Source of the DNA: Flavobacteriales bacterium
GTDB taxonomy: Bacteria; Bacteroidota; Bacteroidia; Flavobacteriales_F; PHOS-HE28
Assembly: GCA_020854015.1 (NCBI GenBank)
Contig: JADZGG010000140.1
Span: forward strand, 1-11,858
Reading direction: 5' to 3'
DNA length: 11,858 nt
Under the pieces are notes generated by a model. The model made no database searches. It was not told where the DNA came from and worked only from the letters and a program-made list of their open reading frames with translations. This document shows, piece by piece, positions 1 through 5,682 of the stretch (the stretch's first letter is position 1; the number at the start of each line of letters is the position of its first letter). The position numbers were made by a program, and so were the translations under genes.

Positions 1-659
1 CCATCGATGGCACCTACGACCCGAGCGTGCAGAGCATGGCCAGCGCGTTCCGCGGCAGCTTGCGCCACCAGTGGCACGCGTTCCTGAACAAGGGCAACAA
101 CGTGCGTTTCTGGTGGATCCCTGTCCTCACGATCACCGTATGCGCCATTTCCCTGTTCGTATTGCACAACGCGTACTGGGGCGACAACGACCTGGTGTAC
201 ATCATCGCTTTCCTCTTGGCGAACGTGTTCCTCTTCGTCATCTACCTCTACCTGATCAAGCGGCCGAGCGAGGAGAAGCTCGCCTTGCGTTCGCGCCTGC
301 AAGGGTTCAAGATGTACCTGAGCGCTGCTGAGGAGAAGCAGCTGCAGCACTTCAACCCGCCCACGATGACGCCCGAGGTTTTTGAGAAGTACCTGCCGTA
401 CGCCATCGCCTTCAAAGTGGAGCAGATCTGGGGCGAGCGCTTCCAGAGCATGATCAGCAGGTCCCTGGTGGACAACAGCTACCATCCCACCTGGTACAGC
501 GGCTCCATCATGAACTACGGCTCCTTCTCTTCGCACATGAACAGCTCGCTCAGCAGCAGCGTGCAGTCATCGAGCACGCCCCCCAGCAGCAGCGGTGGCT
601 CGGGTGGCGGCGGCTCGTCGGGCGGCGGCGGCGGTGGCGGTGGTGGAGGTGGGTGGTAA
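1..659 (+). CDS. DUF2207-family membrane protein, C-terminal part (5' end outside window)
   Basis: This open frame enters from the left edge (first full codon at base 3) and ends at TAA 657-659, giving 218 visible residues. Two adjacent hydrophobic helices lie at about visible residues 36-55 and 64-85. A soluble region follows with the pattern LQGFKMYLSAAEE...FEKYLPYAIAFKVEQIW, which is typical of the cytoplasmic C-terminal part of DUF2207 (YciQ-like) proteins. The last 45 residues are Ser-rich and then Gly-rich, ending in an uninterrupted Gly run and Trp; such a Gly-rich tail is common in DUF2207. The family is predicted to sit in the membrane, and its biochemical role is unknown. The N-terminal extracytoplasmic domain and the true start are not in the window. 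The family call rests on remembered family features, not on a search. Confidence 0.85.
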   Translation, partial: IDGTYDPSVQSMASAFRGSLRHQWHAFLNKGNNVRFWWIPVLTITVCAISLFVLHNAYWGDNDLVYIIAFLLANVFLFVIYLYLIKRPSEEKLALRSRLQGFKMYLSAAEEKQLQHFNPPTMTPEVFEKYLPYAIAFKVEQIWGERFQSMISRSLVDNSYHPTWYSGSIMNYGSFSSHMNSSLSSSVQSSSTPPSSSGGSGGGGSSGGGGGGGGGGGW

Positions 660-793
660 CGCAAGCATGCCTGACTCCCTGATCCGGACCCCATCCCGGT
701 GTTCGCGAAGCCAAACGTAGCCATCAGGCCGTGCCGGGCATGTCCTCACTTTCCGCTCCCTCGGCCAATGTGCCGCTCACTCTGACCATCTCC

Positions 794-821
794 TTTGGAT
801 CGCGTAGCATGAGGATCTTTG
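794..821 (+). promoter_or_regulatory. Possible Bacteroidota-type promoter upstream of the BNR propeller gene
   Basis: GATCTTTG at 814-821 matches the Bacteroidota -7 element TAnnTTTG at all but the first base, and a TTTG lies upstream at 794-797. The 16-bp spacer is shorter than the usual 19-21 bp, so the -33 assignment is weak. It lies 20 nt upstream of the ATG at 842, in the 182-bp gap after the DUF2207 gene. I saw no other clear element in that gap. Confidence 0.22.
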
Positions 822-841
822 GTTGACCAATACACCCGACC

Positions 842-2032
842 ATGACCGCTCGTAGCTTCCGCATCATCGCCCTTTCCTCGTTGCTCCTGCCGGTTACGGA
901 TCTGATCGCCCAATGGCAATCCGTGGGTGTTGCAGGCAGTGCTTACGGCATCGAAGCGCACAACGGTGCGCTCTTCGCCGGGAACCTGGGCCTTCCCATC
1001 CAGCGTTCCACCGATCACGGTGACACCTGGACCGATGCGAATACCGGCATCACCGTAACGTCCAATTGGTGGTTATCCTCGGCACAAGGAATCCTCTTCT
1101 GTGGCACCCAGTTCGGCGCGGCGTTCCGCAGCACCGATGATGGCGCCACGTGGGAGAACATCGGTCTGTTGGGGGCCGCGCGTGGCTTCATCGAACACAA
1201 CGATACCCTGTACGCATGCCAATGGTACAGCGGTGGTGTGGACTTCTCCACCGACGGTGGAGCCACCTGGCAGGATACCGATACGCTGATCGGGGCCAAT
1301 GGCCTCTGGCCCATGATCTCCGTGAACGGCGACCTGCTCGTCGGTGGGCAAACGGGAGGCGTGCGCCGCATCACGCGCAGCACCGATGCTTGGACCAGCA
1401 GCAACAGTGGCCTCGTCAACACGGAGGTGTACAGTTTCACCAGGGTGGGCGATATCCTGTTCGCCGGGTTGGGCAGTGGCGGCGGGGTGTACCGCTCGGA
1501 TGACTTCGGTACTACCTGGACCGCTAGCGGTTTGGACGGCAACATCGTATATGCCTTGCACGCCATGGATACCTTGCTTTTCGCGGGTACTGCCAACGCT
1601 GGCGTCCACATGAGCAGCGATAGCGGCGCAACATGGACGGCGTTCAACACGGGCTTGAACGACCTGGAGGTGGCCCGCCTCACCAGCGATGGTGTATACC
1701 TCTACGCAGGCACCTTGGGTGGTGGTGTGAACCGCTATGGGATATCCACGGGCTTGGATGGGTCGCGCGAACGGCCCGTCGGTGTCAGCGCGTTCCCTGT
1801 GCCGTGTGCCACTACGTTCACCACCGTCGTTCAACTCAGCGGGGTAGGAGAGGTCACGGCGCAACTTGTGAGCGTGACAGGGCAAGTGGTGGCGGAGCAA
1901 CGTGTGCTTCCCATGTCCGCAGGTGCCCGCACCCTTACATGGGATGTGACCACTCTCGCCCCAGGTGTGTACATCTGTCGTGTTGTTGCGGGTGGACGGC
2001 AAGGGATGGTGCGGGTGGTGGTGCAGCGATGA
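842..2032 (+). CDS. Secreted BNR/Asp-box beta-propeller protein with T9SS type A sorting domain
   Basis: The 396-residue protein begins with a Sec signal peptide (about residues 1-24, ending LIAQ before W25). The body is a repeat array: Asp-box motifs of the form S-x-D-x-G-x-T-W occur at residues 56-63, 97-104, 136-143, 219-226 and 258-265, with a degenerate copy (STDAW) at 180-184. The spacing of about 40 residues fits a six-bladed sialidase/WD40-type propeller. Residues from about 315 to the end form a T9SS C-terminal domain, with FPVPCATTF in place of the usual PNP, then VSVTGQVV, LAPGVYICRV and a basic end. It is probably exported by T9SS to the surface or medium. Asp boxes are structural, and no sialidase catalytic residues are evident, so an enzyme activity should not be assumed. 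The ATG at 842 is the natural start before the signal peptide. Confidence 0.88.
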   Translation: MTARSFRIIALSSLLLPVTDLIAQWQSVGVAGSAYGIEAHNGALFAGNLGLPIQRSTDHGDTWTDANTGITVTSNWWLSSAQGILFCGTQFGAAFRSTDDGATWENIGLLGAARGFIEHNDTLYACQWYSGGVDFSTDGGATWQDTDTLIGANGLWPMISVNGDLLVGGQTGGVRRITRSTDAWTSSNSGLVNTEVYSFTRVGDILFAGLGSGGGVYRSDDFGTTWTASGLDGNIVYALHAMDTLLFAGTANAGVHMSSDSGATWTAFNTGLNDLEVARLTSDGVYLYAGTLGGGVNRYGISTGLDGSRERPVGVSAFPVPCATTFTTVVQLSGVGEVTAQLVSVTGQVVAEQRVLPMSAGARTLTWDVTTLAPGVYICRVVAGGRQGMVRVVVQR

Positions 2033-2114
2033 CCGAACCATGACCGGGCACGACCTGGCTGCTCGGGTGTGGCGGTTCTTCGGGATCCATTAGTTTTCGG
2101 AAAAGCCGATCACC

Positions 2115-2933
2115 ATGCGTCCGCGCTTGCTCATCCCGCTGGTCCTATGCGCAGCCCCGTTCACCCTGCGCGCACAAGCCGTTTGCGACAGCCTGCACAC
2201 CATCCTGGGCAGTTTCTTCGACCACCAAGGGCTCATGTTCAGCGTGGTGGCCACCACACCGGTCACGCTCGACCACATCTCCGCGAACCTCTTCCCTGGC
2301 ATACGTCCATATGCGCTGCACACACGGCAAGGTGGCTACGTGGGTCATACCGAAGATCCCGCTGCCTGGACGCCGCTCGATACGGTGTGGGTGACCTCCG
2401 CGAACTCTGGCTTCCAGGATTCGAACACGGCGGTCGTTCCCATCGACCTGAACATTGAAATGGTGCCGGGCGACACGGTGTCCTTCTTCCTGTCGGACCA
2501 GACCAGCAACGGCTTGTTCTCCTTCGGCAACCTCACCCCACCCGGCAACGTGGTGGAGAGCGACCCGCACATCGGCATCACCGTGGCCTATGCGGTGCCC
2601 CGCAACTTCGGACCTGCGTACGGTACCTACGAATGGAGCGGTCGTGTGGCGTATTGCCCCACCGAGGAACAAGGCATCGATGCCCTGACAACTGCTGGTT
2701 ACCTGGTGAGCGTTTCCGCTGATGCCATCGTGGTCAACGCTCCGGAACAACCGCTGGCCAGCAAAGCACCACTGATCGAACTGCGCGACCTCAGCGGGCG
2801 CTTGGTGCATCGTTCAGCGTTGAACGGTCCGCGAACGCACATCAGCACCGTTGATCTGGCCAAGGCGGCTTACGTGCTCGCTGTCGCGGACGGAAGGGAC
2901 AAGCGATTCGCGCAATTGGTGGTGGTGCCCTGA
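2115..2933 (+). CDS. Secreted beta-sandwich-like protein with degenerate T9SS-type C-terminal domain
   Basis: This 272-residue protein starts with a signal peptide (residues 1 to about 20, LRAQ just before the mature part). Residues about 26-180 have an all-beta character: GLMFSVVATTPVTLDHISANLF, then the stretch YVGHTEDPAAWTPLDTVWV, then VPGDTVSFFLSD. This resembles secreted Bacteroidota domains in which an MFD-type strand, an aWt strand and an aGsT-FY strand recur; the function is unknown. The C-terminal 70 residues have T9SS sorting-domain features (LIELRDLSGRLVHRS, DLAKAAYVLAVADG, then FAQLVVVP and stop), without a clear PNP start. The last eight codons, the stop and two more bases recur exactly at 5554-5582. 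The gene follows the propeller gene after 82 bp, with an A/T-richer patch at 2089-2105 just upstream. The secretion call is firmer than any function. Confidence 0.82.
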   Translation: MRPRLLIPLVLCAAPFTLRAQAVCDSLHTILGSFFDHQGLMFSVVATTPVTLDHISANLFPGIRPYALHTRQGGYVGHTEDPAAWTPLDTVWVTSANSGFQDSNTAVVPIDLNIEMVPGDTVSFFLSDQTSNGLFSFGNLTPPGNVVESDPHIGITVAYAVPRNFGPAYGTYEWSGRVAYCPTEEQGIDALTTAGYLVSVSADAIVVNAPEQPLASKAPLIELRDLSGRLVHRSALNGPRTHISTVDLAKAAYVLAVADGRDKRFAQLVVVP

Positions 2934-2935
2934 GC
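2907..2935. repeat. 29-bp direct repeat, copy 1 (3' end of T9SS cargo gene)
   Basis: These 29 bases include the last eight sense codons (FAQLVVVP) and TGA stop of the gene at 2115-2933 plus two following bases. They recur without mismatch and in the same orientation at 5554-5582. One mismatch later, three more bases also match. Sequence on either side is not obviously similar. Confidence 0.9.
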
Positions 2936-3002
2936 GCGGTCGCTATCCGTTTTCCCGGGCTTGTTGCTGGTGGGTTCATCCGCTTCTTCCACCTTTGTTC
3001 CG

Positions 3003-3605
3003 ATGCCTTCCGTCACCACACCCATCACCCTCAGCGGACAGGTCGCCGCGTTGGAGCCTTTGACGCACGAACACCACGACGACCTCTGCGAAGCCACACG
3101 CGATGGCGAGCTGTGGAAGTTGTGGTACACCATTGTGCCGTCGCCGGAACAGATGCGTGCGGAGATCGATCGGCGCAATGCACTGCTCGCACAAGGCACC
3201 ATGCTCCCTTGGGTCGTGCGCGACCTCGCTTCGGGCAAGGTGGTGGGCATGACCACCTACATGAACATCGAAGCGGACAAGCCGCGCGTGGAGATCGGTT
3301 CCACGTGGTACGCGCGCTCGGTGCAGCGGACCGCATTGAACACCGAGTGCAAGTTGTTGCTGTTGTCACACGCGTTCGAAACGCTCGACTGCATCGCCGT
3401 GGAGTTCCGCACCAGCTTCTTCAACTTCCAAAGCCGCCGGGCCATCGAACGCCTGGGGGCCAAGCCCGACGGCATCCTACGCAACCACATGCGCATGCCC
3501 GATGGCACCCTGCGCGACACGTGCGTGTATTCGATCCTGCCGCACGAGTGGCCGGCGGTGCAGAAGAACCTGCTGTTCAAGTTGGGGCGCGTGCAGCGCT
3601 CGTGA
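3003..3605 (+). CDS. GNAT-family N-acetyltransferase (RimJ/RimL-like)
   Basis: From the ATG at 3003 the product is 200 residues, the usual size for this family; upstream in-frame alternative starts would add 14 residues without family character. The N-terminus (LSGQVAALEPLTHEHHDDL) is the typical first strand and helix. The stretch VEIGSTWYARSVQRTALNTE with KLLLLSHAFETLDC (about residues 96-130) fits the acetyl-CoA-binding core. FRTSFFNFQSRRAIERLGAK (about 136-155) and RMPDGTLRDTCVYSILPHEW (164-183) are the conserved C-terminal blocks. It would transfer an acetyl group from acetyl-CoA to an amine, possibly a protein N-terminus or a small molecule; the substrate cannot be read from sequence. 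It is cytoplasmic. The hydrolase gene starts 11 nt downstream, so the two are probably co-transcribed. Confidence 0.9.
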   Translation: MPSVTTPITLSGQVAALEPLTHEHHDDLCEATRDGELWKLWYTIVPSPEQMRAEIDRRNALLAQGTMLPWVVRDLASGKVVGMTTYMNIEADKPRVEIGSTWYARSVQRTALNTECKLLLLSHAFETLDCIAVEFRTSFFNFQSRRAIERLGAKPDGILRNHMRMPDGTLRDTCVYSILPHEWPAVQKNLLFKLGRVQRS

Positions 3606-3616
3606 ACGTTGATGCC

Positions 3617-4798
3617 ATGCTTCGGAGCGTCCCCATTCACTTGAAGGTCGCGCTCGCCTGCTGCTGCTGTCCGTTGGTCGCTGCGGCCGTAGCGCAAGAA
3701 CCACCGCGCTTCAACATCGGCTTCGCGGATACGCTGCTCTTCAACGACAGCCTGCGCTACAACGCCTTCGGTTACGAAGGCCCTGCTCCGCTCTTCGTGC
3801 AAGCCTGGTTCCCCATCGAGCGACCATCGGCAACACAGCTCACCTATCAGCAGCTCCAGGAGCGGCGTTTGACAGGGCCTTTGCAACGCGTTCACCAGGA
3901 ACTGTTGCTGCGCTCGGATTCCGCGTTCATCGCGTATGACCTTCGCTATGCCTTCAACAGCGACAGTACGATCGACTACGCACCCTTCACCGAGCAGCAA
4001 GTGATGGACAGCCTTTTTGCCTCCCGGTCGCGTGCCTCCCGGGCTTCCTGGCCTGAGCGCTTCGAACGCCCGGTGGTCGTTTACCACCACGGATCACAAG
4101 GCTTCAGCGACGAGAACACGGCCATGGCCGAGAACTTCGCCAACCTCGGCTTCGTGTTCCTGTCCTGCAACTTCCACTGGCCGCTGGAAGACCGGCCTTA
4201 TGGCCATCCGATCGCCTGGGAACCTGACCGCAACAGCATCCGCACCATGCTGCGTTTCGCGCGCCGGATCAGCAACGGCAACAAGGTCTTCTATATCGGC
4301 CACAGTTGGGGCGCGCAGGAGGGTTGGTGCACGTTGTACGAGCCCGGCCTCGCCGATGCCTTCATCAGCTTGGAGACCACCATGGAGTGGAAGACCGATA
4401 CCGCCGAGGTGCGCGACAAGTGGCCGGATATGCTGGAAGCCATCACCATGCACAGCTACTCCATGCCGATCCTGGTGGTCGCTGATAGCGATGGGGAGCC
4501 GCCGTACCCGATGTTCACCGGCGTGCGCGGGGATCTTCGCTACCTCGATCCGAAGCGATCCTTCGGTCATGAAAGCTATACGAGCGCCTACCTCTTGCGC
4601 TTGCATGGACAAGGGCGCTTCCCCGTGCCCGATGCGAAGGACATGTGGATGCAGAACGCCATCTATGTCAGCCTGTTCCACGAAATGCTGAGCTTCCTGC
4701 GCGTGCAGGCCGGGTTGTCGGCCTTGCCCTCGATCCCGGACATGGAGGATCCGTTCCTTCGGTATCCTGCACCGGCGGACGGTGGACCGGGTCGCTGA
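3617..4798 (+). CDS. Exported alpha/beta hydrolase, dienelactone hydrolase/PAF-acetylhydrolase-like fold
   Basis: The chosen ATG at 3617 gives 393 residues with a signal peptide (1 to about 26, cleavage likely after AVA before QEPP); its core has four consecutive Cys (15-18). A GTG at 3602 overlapping the GNAT stop is a possible alternative. The open frame extends far upstream, but that part is the GNAT gene read in another frame. Core features are the oxyanion strand RPVVVYHHGSQG (about 151-162), the nucleophile elbow GHSWGAQ with Ser230, acid candidates Asp290 or Asp292 in VVADSDGEP, and His318 in FGHESY. Together these make a plausible Ser-Asp-His triad for hydrolysis of an ester or similar bond in the periplasm. 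The substrate is unknown. It follows the acetyltransferase in a likely operon. Immediately after its stop begins a truncated propeller gene, so the natural 3' end of this gene could have been altered. Confidence 0.85.
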   Translation: MLRSVPIHLKVALACCCCPLVAAAVAQEPPRFNIGFADTLLFNDSLRYNAFGYEGPAPLFVQAWFPIERPSATQLTYQQLQERRLTGPLQRVHQELLLRSDSAFIAYDLRYAFNSDSTIDYAPFTEQQVMDSLFASRSRASRASWPERFERPVVVYHHGSQGFSDENTAMAENFANLGFVFLSCNFHWPLEDRPYGHPIAWEPDRNSIRTMLRFARRISNGNKVFYIGHSWGAQEGWCTLYEPGLADAFISLETTMEWKTDTAEVRDKWPDMLEAITMHSYSMPILVVADSDGEPPYPMFTGVRGDLRYLDPKRSFGHESYTSAYLLRLHGQGRFPVPDAKDMWMQNAIYVSLFHEMLSFLRVQAGLSALPSIPDMEDPFLRYPAPADGGPGR

Positions 4799-5419
4799 TC
4801 GTGGACAGCATCCCTCGCACGCGGCGCTTCGGCGACAGTGGCTTGGACAAGGGCACGGCGGTGGGGCATGAACGACCAAGGTGAAGTGGCGCTGGCCGGG
4901 TACTATGCTGGCAGCATCACCATCGGCAGCCCGATCAGTGGCTACCTCCGGGATGATCCCTTCTTTCCGCGACGGGATACAAGCGACAATGTGCAAGGGG
5001 CCTTCGGGATCGGTGCCAACGATCACGACCGCGCCAGTGCCGTGGCCATGGGTGCCGAAGGTGCCACCTACCTCGGCGGCTACTTCAACAACACCATCGA
5101 CCTCGACCCCGGGTTGGGTACATCGAGGTGGACCATGATGGGGTCCTACGATCTCTTCGTGGCCCGTTACGATGGGCTGTCCACCGCGATCACTGACCGA
5201 ACAACACCCATGATCCTGGCCGCGCCGAACCCCACAGCGGATGTGGTGCGATTGCAGGTGAGCGAACCTGGCAGCGCCCATTTGATCGATGCCACCGGAC
5301 AGGTGATCCGCGTGGTGCAATTGGATCGAGGCCCCAACGCACTGGATCTATCAGCGCTGCCGGATGGGATCTACCTGTTGCGCTGCGGTGTTGCAACGGT
5401 GCGGGTGGCGAAGCTCTGA
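4799..5419 (+). pseudogene. 5'-truncated, frameshifted SBBP-like propeller protein with T9SS sorting domain
   Basis: The main open frame runs to TGA 5417-5419 and could start at ATG 4868 (183 residues) or a rare codon at 4838, but neither gives a signal peptide. The upstream piece of the same domain lies in another frame: bases from about 4798 to 4865 read RRFGDSGLDKGTAVG, and the 4868 frame continues MNDQGEVALAGYYAGSITIG. Joined, these make a normal SBBP-like propeller blade, so one extra G in the GGGG run 4863-4866 explains the break. A second blade reads ASAVAMGAEGATYLGGYF then TIDLDPG and DLFVARYDG. The type A sorting domain follows (LAAPNPTADVVRLQV, LIDATGQVIRV, LSALPDGIYLLRCG, end RVAKL). 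The N-terminal signal and earlier blades are missing; sequence before about 4798 is the hydrolase gene. It is probably a remnant, though a base error could account for the frameshift alone. A gene finder would call 4838 or 4868 to 5419 as a CDS. Confidence 0.72.
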
Positions 5420-5454
5420 TCGTGCTCCCGTGCGCTCCGCGTGTGCCATCTCGG

Positions 5455-5580
5455 ATGCGATCGCTGATGCTGCCGACTTCGGGCCTGTGCTTGCTTGGTT
5501 TACTGGCCGCGGGTCGAATACCGAGTTCCAAGGCCCTCGCGTCGATCACGGTGTTCGCGCAATTGGTGGTGGTGCCCTGA
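5455..5580 (+). other. 41-codon ORF: signal-peptide-like start joined to a T9SS gene tail (possible deletion remnant)
   Basis: ATG 5455 to TGA 5578-5580 encodes 41 residues. Residues 1 to about 20 look like a signal peptide (MRS, then a hydrophobic LCLLGLLAAG core). After a short linker the ORF ends FAQLVVVP and stop, encoded by the same 29 bp that end the gene at 2115-2933. No folded domain lies between. One reading is that most of a T9SS cargo gene was deleted, leaving its two ends. Alternatives are a chance frame around a copied gene tail, or a small exported peptide. It occupies the otherwise gene-free 263 bp between convergent genes. Confidence 0.35.
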
Positions 5581-5582
5581 GC
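5554..5582. repeat. 29-bp direct repeat, copy 2 (in region between convergent genes)
   Basis: This is an exact, same-orientation copy of 2907-2935. The reading frame is kept, giving FAQLVVVP and TGA, here at the end of a 41-codon ORF. The copies are about 2.6 kb apart. Upstream and downstream flanks do not align clearly, so the shared unit is short. Confidence 0.9.
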
Positions 5583-5596
5583 ACGGACATAAGCAC

Positions 5597-5632
5597 TGCG
5601 CCCAGCCACCCTGATGCGGGCGACCGGGCGCA
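5597..5632. other. Inverted repeat between convergent genes, weak terminator candidate
   Basis: TGCGCCC at 5597-5603 and GGGCGCA at 5626-5632 are perfect inverted arms with a 22-nt loop. It lies between two genes that converge (ends at 5419 plus and 5683 minus), where a bidirectional terminator would be expected. No T-tract follows on either strand and the loop is long, so support is weak. Confidence 0.2.
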
Positions 5633-5682
5633 ATTCGGGTCGGACGTTCCCGGCCTCGCGACCGTGCGTTCTTCCGGTGAAC

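Noticed and set aside
540..656. Ser/Gly-codon repeat tract as a possible microsatellite or mobile element scar
   Set aside because: It encodes the Gly-rich C-terminal tail usual for DUF2207 proteins and stays in frame to the stop.
1073..2041. Minus-strand open frame of 322 codons opposite the BNR propeller gene
   Set aside because: It mirrors the plus-strand repeats and has no recognisable domain. The plus frame has a signal peptide, Asp boxes and a sorting domain.
2034..2114. Possible terminator after the BNR propeller gene
   Set aside because: The inverted segments are imperfect and no T-tract follows, so there is no adequate support.
3113..3616. N-terminal extension of the hydrolase frame into the GNAT gene
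   Set aside because: The extension is basic, low-complexity and overlaps the acetyltransferase in another frame. The ATG at 3617 is followed directly by a signal peptide.
4094..5320. Long minus-strand open frame (408 codons) opposite the hydrolase and propeller genes
   Set aside because: Its composition (many His, Gly, Arg, Val) is that of an antisense reading of GC-rich coding sequence. The plus strand has clear family motifs over the same bases.
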